Source of the DNA: Azorinus chamasolen
Taxonomy: Eukaryota > Mollusca > Bivalvia > Cardiida > Solecurtidae
DNA length: 64,000 bases
Reading direction: 5' to 3'
Assembly (NCBI GenBank): GCA_963576725.1
Contig: OY755242.1
Span: 27,690,358-27,754,357 of the forward strand
This document shows positions 43,133 through 53,903 of the stretch, one piece after another (the first letter of the stretch is position 1; each line of letters starts with the position of its first letter). The notes under the pieces are model-generated. The model was not told the DNA's origin. It made no database searches and saw nothing but the letters and a program-made list of their open reading frames with translations. Position numbers and translations under genes: made by a program.

Positions 43133-43837
43133 TTCACAGCATCGGTTCGACACTTCTAAACTAATACGACGGATGTGATATATATCTGTTCGCCCAAATT
43201 TGTCCACACCCCACACGAACACATTGTAATTTAGACCCCCGTATCTTCTGATAACGAAATAATAAATTTAAACCCAAGAAGAAAAAACATAGTAACTACA
43301 TCAACGATAATTCTTATTTTCGTTTTGACTGCGTTATGCAAATCATTTCCCAATAATTATTGTCACCGTTTAACAATTCCAATATTTTAAGATTAATCGC
43401 GCCAGCTTATCCCATCGCTTTAGAAATTTTCTTAACAGCGAGCTTTGCATTTCCAAAAACTAGAGTTTCCTTCGCTCCCTATTACACTATATCACCAGAT
43501 TACAGAATTTTCCGATAGTTTTCAAACGATAGCGGTATTGGCATAAATCCTAGCATGTTCCGCTTCAGATGGGTCGGCTTCCCTCCAGTACTATACCAAA
43601 ATGCTTCGACTTGTCATGTTCTACAGTAGACTGAGAATGCCTCAAAGCTTTCGGAATCAAACTTCAAAATAGATTGGAAAAAATATCATCACGTTCACCC
43701 TGACCTGTAAGCCGAGGCTTAAAAATAGATAGTAAGATAAACAAACCAGGCTTTATTGCATTTTCCCATTTTTTAAGAGGAGACTTACTCCACTGCTACT
43801 TTTTACGATATCAATTTACTTGATAATCCTCCCCTGA
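43133..43837 (-). promoter_or_regulatory. 5' UTR and probable promoter region of the channel gene
   Basis: This is a MITE-free stretch of 705 bp directly upstream of exon 1. A TATATAT run lies at 43179-43185, about 50 bp upstream of the ATG, and an AT-rich TTTAAATTTATTATTTCG block near 43245-43265. Either might position transcription. The evidence is weak without transcript data. Confidence 0.35.
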
Positions 43838-43970
43838 CAGTAAACCCCCTGTAATGTGGCCACCAAAACAGGTATAATTATAGATCTTAAAGGCAGGTGA
43901 TGAAGAAATCTCCAGCAGGAGCTTTCTGCATAACGCATTAAGCAACCACCTGCTTTTAAAGGTATACTCT
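43838..43970. mobile_element. TA-3 MITE, degenerate
   Basis: CAGTAAACCCCCTGTAATGT at left, then AAAGGCAGGTGATGAAGAAA, apex CCAGCAGGAGC, and GCATTAAGCAACCACCTGCT. No right terminus. Confidence 0.65.
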
Positions 43971-44108
43971 GTCCATATTTTCGTATAAATCAACCAACAC
44001 CTGACGTAGTGCATATACTCATATAATTAAAATAATTATTATATATCTCATTTTCCAACAGTTTATATATTCAGCTATATACTAAAGGTATTTGAATACT
44101 GCTAAATC

Positions 44109-44355
44109 TTAACCCTTTCGGTGCCGAATTTCTAATTGCCGTCTGCAATCCAAGTTTGTTAAATCATTCAGTAAAAATAAAGAAATTAGATTAATAAATA
44201 CAAAGTTCAAAGGAATAAAGCACATATATAGACATAGAGATTGAGACAAATAGTGAAGTCCCTTATCAGACGCCGCCTTGAAAAGGCTGCGTCTGATCTG
44301 AGACTGCACTATTTGTCGTAGTGCATTTATGCGACTGCGGCGGTGAAAGGGTTAA
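44109..44355 (+). mobile_element. TTAA-4 MITE, complete
   Basis: 247 bp, TTAACCCTTTCGGTGCCGAA to GCGGTGAAAGGGTTAA. Hairpin CCCTTATCAGACGCCGCCTT with two mismatches. Very similar to 31754-31999. Confidence 0.9.
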
Positions 44356-44789
44356 GAAATCGGCCGAGTTTTTATGAGATAGAAACTTGATCGATTACAA
44401 GGAAATTAACGGATACGTTCGGCCAATTTCCGAATTTTGTAACGATACTATGAATATCCGTTGAGTTTTCATAAAACAATTGCTGAAGTGGGTCAATCGA
44501 AAGTGTAAAAACACGAAAACAGAAAGTGTACTTATAAAACTTAACCTATATGTACATAATTTAGTTTTACGACACATCCATGTATATGTCGGACATGTTT
44601 CCATTGGTTTCCGATGTAATAAAGATTTCTCTTTTTTCGATACAAACAACTAAATTAGTGTCAAGTCACGCAGATCCAGACTCTGAAGTTATTTTGTTAC
44701 GCAAAATTGGAGAAAACATGAACAGAGTACATATTTAAAGTCACTATATCTTTTCACGAAATTATTGCCTTAGAGGGGTTTACTGTATT
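44356..44789. other. Unassigned stretch ending in a TA-2 end scrap
   Basis: TTAGAGGGGTTTACTG at 44770-44785 is a solitary TA-2 right terminus. The rest has no recognised feature. Confidence 0.45.
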
Positions 44790-45043
44790 TTAACCATTTC
44801 CTTCATATAAACGTGTTTTCACCCAGTTGCAAACAGAGTAGACCCAGATCAGACGGCTCCTATAGGAGCCGTCTGATCAGGGTCTGCTCTGTTTGCTAAT
44901 TGAATTTGATAGATCTATTTCTTTACTTTCTAAAAAGGCTACAATGTTCCACCTTCCATATTTTTTTTATTTTTTTCATGAGTATTCCGCAGTAATTGAA
45001 ATTTGGAATAAACGTAGAACACTTAAAACAGGGAAAATGTTAA
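44790..45043 (+). mobile_element. TTAA-1 MITE, long-arm subfamily b, complete
   Basis: TTAACCATTTCCTTCATATA to CAGGGAAAATGTTAA. Perfect arms AGATCAGACGGCTCCTATAG and partner. The long arm has CAATGTTCCACCTTCCATAT and GAAATTTGGAATAAACGTAG, marking the subfamily also seen at 17366, 55085 and 57711. Confidence 0.85.
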
Positions 45044-45425
45044 CGGAATAAAGGATTAACATGGGGTTGAAATTTCTGAAAAAGTAACAACTAAACGATA
45101 TCGACAGTTAAGAGAAGAAATAACACCTGAAACCAGAAGCTAAGAGAAATATCTAATATAACGGCACTTTCCGTGAAGTTTTCGTGAAACCCCTTTGCGT
45201 GCGTTACGAATTTATGTGAGACGCTGATTTACCTAGCATATGTTCTGTCCTCATCGTCATTTATGACAGAACATGGGGAGATCGAAGAGAATTGTCTTTT
45301 TATAAACAGAAATGACGGCACACTTTTCAGTTGCTTATTAACGTTGAGAGAGGTATTTCGACAGGGCCGTGCTTAAGTCTCAGATCTACTTGTTAGAGAC
45401 AGTAAAGAGAGAATGTAACAAAGAG
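45044..45425. other. Unassigned stretch with a small inverted repeat
   Basis: ATATGTTCTGTCCTCATCG and CATTTATGACAGAACATGG near 45239-45276 form a short stem. Nothing else. Confidence 0.45.
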
Positions 45426-45652
45426 TTAACCCTTTACTCCATAAATACGCATTTCTCTGTCTTTGGAAACAGAGTAGAACCAGATCAAACGGCTGATCAC
45501 GGTCTGCTCTGTTTGCTTTTGGGATAATATAGATCTGGTTCTACAGTTGCTGCTTGCTTTGGCAAAAACATCCATGTGTTAATAGGCCATTTTAAAAAAT
45601 TAAACATGACGTCATCACTTCTTTCCTGACTGTTCGTGGAGTAAAGGATTAA
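45426..45652 (+). mobile_element. TTAA-1 MITE with deleted right hairpin arm
   Basis: TTAACCCTTTACTCCATAAA to GGAGTAAAGGATTAA. The centre reads CAGATCAAACGGCTGATCAC, so apex and part of both arms are gone. Confidence 0.8.
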
Positions 45653-45853
45653 AACAAGGTACCAACAACCAACTGATAGGTCAATATAATACCTTGAGGT
45701 AAACCACAAACGTAGGAAACTTTAACAATTATCATTTCCTAGCCAATAAAACAGAAGTGAAAAAAGGTGGGAATCTAAAAATAGCCACCATTTCACCGGC
45801 TGTGTTAACAGGTAAATCGTCAACAAGCGAACTAAATGAACACAGAACAATTA

Positions 45854-46064
45854 CAGTAGAACCCCTCTAATACGATCACTTATTAAATACACATGGTTGT
45901 CTTTATAAGCAGGTGGTTGCTTAATGCAGGGCAAAAGTAAAGCAGAAAGCTCCTCTAGGAGCTTTCTGCATTACTTTTGTCCTGCATTAAGCTACATGTA
46001 CCACCTGCATCTAGCACCCATAAATATACCTCTTTTAGGTGGTCGCATTAGCGGGGTTCCACTG
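45854..46064. mobile_element. TA-3 MITE, complete
   Basis: Family reference, 211 bp: CAGTAGAACCCCTCTAATAC to GCATTAGCGGGGTTCCACTG. Arms TGCAGGGCAAAAGTAAAGCA and apex AGCTCCTCTAGGAGCT. Confidence 0.92.
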
Positions 46065-46145
46065 TACATAAACAACTGACCGCGTTCGAGTACCAGGGAA
46101 TGTTCCAATGCCATTATTTCGACTCTTATCCTGTCGTAATATGTG

Positions 46146-46350
46146 CAGTAAAATCTCGATTATTCGAACACTAAAATACGTATCATTATCGATCTTTAAG
46201 ACAGGCGACAGCTTAATGCAGGGTGAAAGTCACGTAGAAATGTCCTCTATGAGCTTTCTGCATGACTTTCACCATGCATTAAGCAGCCAACTTCCTAAGA
46301 GGGTCTAAATTCTTCTATACAAAAACATTCGATTAATCGAGATTTTACTG
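46146..46350. mobile_element. TA-2 subfamily b MITE, complete
   Basis: CAGTAAAATCTCGATTATTC to GATTAATCGAGATTTTACTG, a terminus distinct from other TA-2 copies while the inner arms (CAGCTTAATGCAGGGTGAAA) are the same. Confidence 0.88.
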
Positions 46351-47074
46351 TTCGGAGTATCGTTTTCCTTTTCTTGAAACCTTTTCACATTCACGTTTGT
46401 GTTAAACAAAAAAACTAATTACGTCCGGTTTTCTTCATTTTTGAAACAAAAACTGATGACAGATTCCTTTGACGATTTGTTTTAATTTTCAAAATTCCCA
46501 TATGGCTTCAACTTAATTTTCATAAGCTCATGCAGATAAATAATATTACTTGTTACAAACTGACAAATATGCTTTTAATTGGACAATTTGCTATGGTTGA
46601 AATATAGTGGTGTTGGGAAAAAATGAAAGTGGAACATTTATCATATAAATATAATAAGGACTTGTCACTACACCAACATGACTAAAGAAGATATTTGGAA
46701 GGACATTTTTGAAAAAGACAAATCTGGAAAAGTGAGTTATATGACACCTCTTTTTTGCATATTTTCAGGTAAATAATAAGGTTTTATTTAACTGTTAAAA
46801 AGTGTTGTTTAACATTTGTGAACTACACTGGGACCTTTACATAATAGCTGTACTAAAATAATTGCTGAAAATTGTTAAAATATAGATTTAATCATTGTTT
46901 GATACGAAGGTCAAATTGAAAGGAAATAAAAGCGACCATTGCTGGAAATACCTTAAGTTTTTCGATTCTCAATTTCAATCAACACAGCCTGTTACTCCAT
47001 AAAAGCTTTAAAATGACAGTTTTATTTTAAAGGGTCAAATGACTTAAATACAAATAATTTATTATCTTTGAAAC
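46351..47074 (+). other. MITE-free stretch containing a candidate first exon
   Basis: No repeats seen over 720 bp. A TATA-like TATAAAT (46644-46650) lies shortly upstream of a short EF-hand-like frame, listed separately. Confidence 0.4.
46678..46731 (+). CDS. Possible first coding exon of an EF-hand-like protein
   Basis: ATG opens 18 codons, MTKEDIWKDIFEKDKSGK, followed immediately by a good donor, GTGAGT. FEKDKSGK resembles the start of an EF-hand loop (acidic, K, D, x, S, G), although position 1 would be Glu instead of Asp. Reading through the donor gives a stop within 14 codons. Calmodulin-type genes also have an intron inside the first EF loop. No later exon was found on the plus strand, so this may be chance. 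Confidence 0.25.
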
Positions 47075-47329
47075 AAATTAGCTAATAAATATTCATGATG
47101 TCATTATTCCTTACACGAATATAAAACAGGGAAAGGGTTAAGCGACCACTTATGTATAGAATTCATGGGTCTAAAAAGCAGGTGGTTTGTCAAAAGTAGG
47201 GCAAAAGTAGTTCAAAAAGCTCTAATAAGATATTAGTGCATTACTGTCAACCTGCATTAAGCTATAATATTTCATAAATACACAGGTTTTGATACCTTTT
47301 AATGCTCGCTTAAGTCAAGTTCTACTGTT
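47075..47329. mobile_element. TTAA-1 right end abutting a TA-3 remnant
   Basis: AAATTAGCTAATAAATATTC to CAGGGAAAGGGTTAA (47141) is the outer arm of TTAA-1. GCGACCACTTATGTATAGAA then begins TA-3 inner sequence, ending TAAGTCAAGTTCTACTG. The TA-3 apex is decayed. Confidence 0.65.
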
Positions 47330-47544
47330 ATATTGACATCTAAAAGAAGTGGCATGGGGTTAACATTTGAATTATACATTTATTTGCAATGTTAAACTCG
47401 CACAGTGAAGTATGCCAAAATTCAGTACATGTATATCCAAAACATATTATTTCCGATAGTGATGTATTACTAAGTGACAGCACGCCAGCCGGCCATGACC
47501 TTGTGGCAGTGAAATATAAGTTGACCACGGGGTAATATTTTAGT

Positions 47545-47758
47545 TTAACCTTTAGCCTGCTATGGACGGATGATTGTATAATTATGCAAACATTTTGGAT
47601 CCAGATGAGACGCCGAGTAACTCGGCGTCTCATCAGGATCCAAACTGTTTGACACCCTGATTACATTTTGGTAGATAAACTGATTATAGCTTGAATTTTG
47701 AAAATGTAATAGGTAAACAGATGTGTAAAGATAATTTTCATAGCAGGCTAAAGGTTAA
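47545..47758 (+). mobile_element. TTAA-5 MITE, complete
   Basis: TTAACCTTTAGCCTGCTATG to TAGCAGGCTAAAGGTTAA, a 16-bp terminal inverted repeat. Hairpin GGATCCAGATGAGACGCCGA around GTAAC is perfect. Same subfamily as 19516. Confidence 0.92.
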
Positions 47759-47999
47759 TATATCGTTCGACAAATCTATACATATCGCACTGCTGAAGGT
47801 GCATAGAGGAATGACCTAATTATTGCCTTTGTAATTTGTCTGTGACATACCGTGTGTAATGTAGTAATTCGTTATCCATAGAATGCCTGCAAGATTGTTT
47901 ATCAGAAAAATTAATAACCAATTATTCAGGTTTGACCTTTATTATTCAATAAGTTATCAATAATATACATGATGCAATAATTTATGTTTTATATGAAGC

Positions 48000-48758
48000 T
48001 CTGGACTCATATTTATAAAGTTCCTAAGGAGAAACTTAAGAAAAGTCCTTAGTTTCTTGAATATTCCTTAAAAAGGAAGTCCCTACCATGAACGCATATT
48101 TTCGATATCATAAAACTTGGTATTTGTTATGCTCAATCATTATTATGAAGATTGTCAATTTGAAGTTATATAAAAAAAATGCCCAGGTGATACAAAATAA
48201 ATCGATTCCATCAATACTTATAATTTTTGTTCGACGACAAAGTATTATCGACCCTTTCCGTTCAAATTGTCCGCGTTTTGCCGATGATTACTCGATCCCT
48301 TACGTAACAGTTTGTCTCGGATGTGGTCGGAGAAATGCGAATAGCGCGAACAGATACGAACTAAAACCCAACCCGAATAAGACTCAACCATCGGGGAATA
48401 AAATCGGGATCGTCGATATCAAATACGTGGATGTTTTGTCATTTTCAACGTTTATTCGATAGGTTTTTTTCGATATACTTCTTTTCAGCATAATAAATAT
48501 ATGAGTTTTGTATATTTTAGGTATTTTTGAAACGTGTCGAATATAGGGACTTCCACTTTAATCTTATGAAATCAACACAAGTAAATATATTTACCAGAAC
48601 TAAAACTGTATATAAAATATATACTTAATCAAATAGTCTGGAAGTCAATGAATAAATATTTACTCAGTAGTATTGCTATAAATGTAGACAGAAAATGTCT
48701 CCTTAAGTTGCCCTAAGGCTAAGATATTCCTAAGGAGCTTTATGAATATGGGCCCTGG
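48000..48758. mobile_element. Inverted-repeat element with a second element inside
   Basis: Outer arms CTCATATTTATAAAGTTCCT then AAGGAGAAACTTAAG (left) and CTCCTTAAGTTGCCCTAAGG then AGCTTTATGAATATGGGCCC (right) are inverted. The inner unit 48075-48554 has its own ends GGAAGTCCCTA and TAGGGACTTCC followed by sequence such as CGTTTTGCCGATGATTACTC. Transposon superfamilies are unknown. Confidence 0.65.
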
Positions 48759-48977
48759 AATTTCTAGAAATGTTGCTTAAATTGCGGTTCATTATAAGAA
48801 AAGAAAATACTAATTCCAGTGTGAGAGCCACTCAAATCGTCCACCTTCGAAATAGAATATCAGGACTCGATTTCGCTTCGCATGACATTCTGTTTCTCGG
48901 GTTGAAAATATCTTTGTCATACACTAACATGTAATATAGATGTAGCAATACCTTGTGATAAAACTTCATATCACATG

Positions 48978-49212
48978 ACAACTCTTTCTACGCCTTTGCA
49001 AATAGAACAGACTCAGCTAAGACAAAGCATGTAGGAGCCGTCTGATTAAGGTCTATTCTGTTTGTTTATGAACTTATAACTGATCTGACTATACATGTAG
49101 TTTCTACTAATACCAAAAAACACCTGTGTACACATGCACTTGTAAAAAATCAGCTAATAAATATTCATGATGTCATTATTTCTAATATGAATATTCAACT
49201 GGGAAAGAGATA
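48978..49212 (+). mobile_element. TTAA-1 MITE, left end lost
   Basis: ACAACTCTTTCTACGCCTTT then a decayed hairpin (GACTCAGCTAAGACAAAGCA, GGAGCCGTCTGATTAAGG) and long arm AGCTAATAAATATTCATGAT ending AACTGGGAAAGAG. Confidence 0.72.
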
Positions 49213-49249
49213 CAATAGTGCCGTGAGAAAAAAACAAATATTGCATGAG

Positions 49250-49725
49250 CCGTGTGTTAAAACGTCAAATCACATATCTCATATTAGCAAGTGCCGTGTT
49301 CTAAAACTTAATATCAGCCAATGATGTTTTATAAAACCTTATATATCCGACAGTGTTGCGTTATAAAACTTCATACCAGGCAATGCTGTAATAAAACCTC
49401 ATATCGGGCAGTATCGTGTGATTAAACTTCATATGAGACAATGCTGTGTGATGAAACTTCATATCAGGCAATGTTGTGTGATCAAACATCATATCAGACT
49501 GTGCTGTGTGATAAAATCTCACATCAGGGAATGTTAGGCAATGTTGTGTGATTATACATCATATCAGACTGTGTTGTGTGACAAAATCTCACATCAGGGA
49601 ATGTTGTGAGAAAACCTTAAAACCTCACACAAAAATATTAGACAGCGGTGTGTTATAAAACCTTAAAACCTCACATCAGCCAGTATCGTGTGACAAAATC
49701 TCTGATCACATGGCGCTGCTGTATC
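49250..49725. repeat. Minisatellite, ~31-bp unit
   Basis: Units near TCATATCAGGCAATGTTGTG then TGATAAAACT, with variable length and strong divergence, about 14 copies. Confidence 0.82.
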
Positions 49726-50008
49726 GAAGTTGATATGACGAATTCGTATTTTATACTGCACAAGTGCAATATAACATGCAAAAGATGTAAACAAGTATTC
49801 ATGTTTTCTTGTGTGTGTTTTTGTGCGTGTCACTTTGACTAAAATAATAAGACACACTGCAAACCTCGTGTGACTGTCATATCAATTCAGTCAACCCGTT
49901 TGGTAAAAATCAATATAAAATGATTACTCGTATTTTATCATCTAAGATATACCACACCATTGTTCCTTTGACCTGGAAGAAAACATTGTTGTGTTAAAAA
50001 AACACTCA

Positions 50009-50229
50009 TTAACCCATTTGCGCCCACGATCCCATATATGGGACGTAGTATAGACTCTGATCAGATACCGCGTTATGCGGCGTCTTATCAGAGTCTACAC
50101 TGTTTGCTGACAGGAATTTCAATATAAAACAAAACAAAATTGAAAATTTAGACCAGACAGACCTTAGATAAAAAATGGACTAATTCAATATATAAACATG
50201 GAAGAATGCACTGGGAGCAAATGGGTTAA
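50009..50229. mobile_element. TTAA-6 MITE, complete
   Basis: TTAACCCATTTGCGCCCACG to GGGAGCAAATGGGTTAA. CCCATATATGGG near the left end, hairpin GACTCTGATCAGATACCGC with GCGGCGTCTTATCAGAGTC. Confidence 0.88.
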
Positions 50230-50993
50230 GTTTAATACCAAGACTGCTTGTTACCATATCACGAGTTACAAATCTGCTAAACTATTGAGATTTTTTAAAT
50301 AAATAAAATAATATGATTTCGGGAACGTAAATGGCAAACTCGATAGTGCCTCTGTACTTAATTTGCTTCTGTACTGGCTTCAGTCAATTTATCATTAATA
50401 GTTAGCACTGAACAACAGCAAATACCTTGATCAGAGGGAGCTGCTATCCTCTGCTTAGAGTGATTTACACTTCCAAACAACTGATTATTGATAGAAAATA
50501 CTATGCATTCTAAAACCAACAATTCCTTAACTTATTAAGTTGACGTGAATCACACAGTTTTGTGGAAAGCTCAAACTTGAACCGTTTTACCCCTCTGGAC
50601 TTAGGCATCTATTCTGTACTAGTATATCGTTTAGAACCTGCCACAAAAATACAATCCAGGTGCTAAATCTACCCTCAGTAGTATTTGCAGGTGCTCTGGT
50701 TCTTTCTTTAAACTTTGAAATATTCAGGAGAGCGTTCTATAATTTTCATATGAGCATATGCGTCCTCGTTTATTGCTTATGTTCTTAAAGTCTTTGATCT
50801 TTAACATTGCCTGTATTGATCTTAGAAATATTACAAAAATATTGGATATTTAGACCTCCTTTATGATAAATCTAGCTTGTAAATATTTAACGTTTATTTA
50901 TTTAGTTGTTTCATAGACCAGACACATACCAGATTGCTACTAATGAAAATGAAAGAGTACCCATTGCCGCATAGGCTAAGACCAAGTAGATGT
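50230..50993. other. Unassigned stretch
   Basis: No repeat family or credible exon seen. Confidence 0.4.
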
Positions 50994-52875
50994 AAATCAG
51001 GTGTGTGATGAGTGACAAACCAGATGTTAGATGAGTGACAAACCAGTTGTGAGATGAGTGGCGAACCAGATGTGAGATGAGTAACAAAGTAAGTATGAGA
51101 CTATCGGTAAATCATGTATGTGATGAGTGACAAACCAGGTGTGAGATGAGTGGCGAACCAGGTGTGAGATGAGTGGCGAACCAGGTGTGAGATGAGTAAC
51201 AAAGTAAGTATGAGACTAATGGTAAATCGTGTGTGTGATGAGTGACAAACCAGGTGTGAGATGAGTAATAAACCAGATGTGAGATTTGTAAACAAAATCA
51301 AGTGTAAGACGAGTGACAAACGAGATGTGAGATCGGTAAAAACAGATCTGAGATGAATAGCACACTAGGTGTGACACGAGTGACAAGCCAGATGTGAGAT
51401 GAGTAACAAACTTTGTATACGACGAGTAACATCCAAAGAAAAGCGACAAACCAGGCGTGAGACGAGTGAAAAATCAGTTGTGAGACGAGTCACAAGTTAG
51501 GTGTGAGAAGAGTGGCAAACTGGGCGTGAGACGAATGACAACCCAGGAGTGAGACGAATGACAACCCAGGAGTGAGACGAATGACAACCCAGGAGTGAGA
51601 CGAATGACAACCTAATACTAAGATGCGTGAAAAACAATGTGTGAGACGAGTGACAAACTAAATGTAAGACGAGCGACAAACCAGGTGTAAGATGCATGAC
51701 ACACCGAGTGTGAGATGAGTGACAACCCAGGTGTAAGATGCATGACACACCAAGTGTGATATGAGTGACAACCCAGGTGTAAGATGCATGGCACACCAAG
51801 TGTGAGACGAGTGACAACCCAGGTGTAAGATGCATGACACACCAAGTGTGAGATGAGTGACAACCCAGGTGTGAGATGCATGACACACCAAGTGTGAGAT
51901 GAGTGACAACCCAGGTGCAAGATGCATGACACACCAAGTGTGAGATGAGTGACAAACCAGGCATGAGACTAGGGACAAGCTAGGTATATTACGAGTGATA
52001 AATCAGGTGTGATATGAGTGACAAACCAGGTGTAAGACGAGTGACAAACCAGGTGTAAGACTAAGGACAAACCAGGTGTAAGACCGGTGACAAACTAGGT
52101 GTAAAACTAGGGACAACCAGGTGTAAGACTATTGACACACCAGTTGTAAGACTAGGGACAAACCAGGTGTAAGACTATTGACACACCAGTTGTAAGACTA
52201 GGGACAAACCAGGGGTAAGACTATTGACACACCAGGTGTAAGACTATTGACACACCAGGTGTAAGACTATTGACACACCAGGTGTAAGACTATTGACACA
52301 CCAGTTGTAAGACTATTGACACACCAGGTGTAAGACTAGGGACAAAACCTGGTGTGAGACTATTGACACACCAGGTGTAAGACTATTGACACACCATGTG
52401 TAAGACTATTGACACACCAGGTGTAAGGCTATTAACACACACCAGGTGTAAGACTATTGACACACCAGATGTAAGACTATTGACACACCAGGTGTAAGAC
52501 TATTGACACACCAGTTGTAAGACTATTGACACACCAGGTGTAAGACTATTGACACACCAGGTGTAAGACTATTGACACACCAGGTGTAAGACTATTGACA
52601 CACCAGTTGTAAGACTATTGACACACCAGGTGTAAGACTATTGACACACCAGGTGTAAGACTATTGACACACCAGGTGTAAGACTATTGACACACCAGGT
52701 GTAAGACTATTGACACACCAGGTGTAAGACTATTGACACACCAGATGTAAGACTATTGACACACCAGGTGTAAGACTATTGACACACCAGGTGTAAGACT
52801 ATTGACACACCAGTTGTAAGACTATTGACACACCAGGTGTAAGACTAGGGACAAACCTGGTGTTATACGAGTGAC
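50994..52875. repeat. Large minisatellite, 23-bp unit, ~80 copies, three domains
   Basis: Unit near GTGTGAGATGAGTGACAAACC then AG. 50994-51640 is heterogeneous. 51640-51960 is a 46-bp higher-order repeat in which GAGTGACAACCCAGG and GCATGACACACCAAG units alternate. 52030-52860 is a homogenised block of GTGTAAGACTATTGACACAC then CAG. Because 23 is not a multiple of 3, all minus frames stay open over long distances without being coding. Confidence 0.95.
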
Positions 52876-52892
52876 AAACTGCAAACACTCTG

Positions 52893-52988
52893 ATCAGACA
52901 TTGCCCCCCCCCCAGTATGATCAGACATTGCCCCCCCCCAGTATGATCAGACATTGCCCCCCCCCCCCCCAGTATGATCAGACATTGC
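52893..52988. repeat. Three C-tract repeats (10, 9 and 14 C)
   Basis: ATGATCAGACATTG followed by C runs at 52904-52913, 52931-52939 and 52957-52970. The minus strand carries three long G runs, able in principle to form a G-quadruplex. TGATCAGACATT resembles the arm of the TTAA MITEs. Confidence 0.9.
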
Positions 52989-53903
52989 ATGCATGATGCC
53001 TTTTATTGGTGTAAAATTTCATATAAAAGTAATAGAATTAATTATTCCTAAAATAATTATAATTGTAAATAGTTAATTACTGTTCTGAAATTCTTGTTAT
53101 TTAATGTTAACCTAATATATTGTTTTCAAATTGAGTTAAAAGGAAATATTCAAATAATCGAACTCAACCATGTTTCAGTCGCTTCAGTTTTCTACACGAT
53201 TACACATTTGCAACGTTCTATTACTTCTTTTATCCTATCATCCTGCTGTTCATATTTTTGTAACCAAAACAAACGGTGTTTCTGAATTCCCTTTGGGCAA
53301 GTGATTATGTTATTTGGGCAAGTTTCAGATATCTATCGTTTCATCTAAGGTGATTGAATAACCTAGATAGTGTGGTACGTATTCTGTAAGATGGCTTAGT
53401 CAGTCACGCAAGCATTGTGCTTTCCTTTATATTTTATTTCTTCCATCGAAAGACAGTATCATGTCTGGTTTCCGTGCTGCATACTCATAGTTTTAAAGTA
53501 TTCAATAATAACTAAATTACACAAGAAATGCACAACATTATTTTATGGTCTGATATAATTTGCATTGATTTCTAGATTGTGACATTGATTGAACAAAAAA
53601 TACATAAAATACACTGAAAAGCAATTTATTTGGAGACTATATTGAATAGGATACTTGTAACGCGGGCTATTAAGAACATTTCGTTAAATTTTACTTGATG
53701 GAAGCTTTGTGTAAAGGTATTCATTAAACAGAAATATATCATAATAAGGATCTTAATAACTTCTCATTTAAACCATATAAGAGAAAACCTCGCTCCATTT
53801 GTTACCCTGTTCAGCAAAAATTATATATATTAAAAGGCTTACACTGTGCTTTCAATGAGCTGTTAATTTATTTGTATCCTTCCCCAAGGATCTGTTGGCT
53901 TTC
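52989..53903. other. Unassigned AT-rich stretch
   Basis: More than 900 bp without a recognised repeat or exon, unusual for this window. Confidence 0.4.

Larger units (their letters stand above)
11535..43043 (-). other. Intron 1 of the channel gene, about 31.5 kb
   Basis: Bounded by the exon 1 donor GACAG|GTAAGA and the exon 2 acceptor. It contains no further exon that I can recognise and is filled with foldback MITEs and tandem repeats listed separately. Long first introns often hold regulatory elements, but I see no specific site beyond those noted. A pre-mRNA through this intron would contain dozens of strong hairpins. Confidence 0.8.

Noticed and set aside
43133..43222. Upstream in-frame Met (MFVWGVDKF) as the channel start
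   Set aside because: It would place 30 polar and charged residues before the hydrophobic signal core. The downstream Met gives a normal signal peptide.
48088..48462. 124-codon plus-strand ORF
   Set aside because: It spans the inner inverted-repeat element; the sequence shows no domain and begins within the element terminus.
51101..51978. Long overlapping minus-strand ORFs rich in SHT, CHAS and LTPG
   Set aside because: They arise from the 23-bp tandem repeat, which cycles through all three frames. Same peptide theme in three frames means no coding constraint.
51000..52870. CRISPR array
   Set aside because: Units are contiguous with no spacers, and the genome is eukaryotic.
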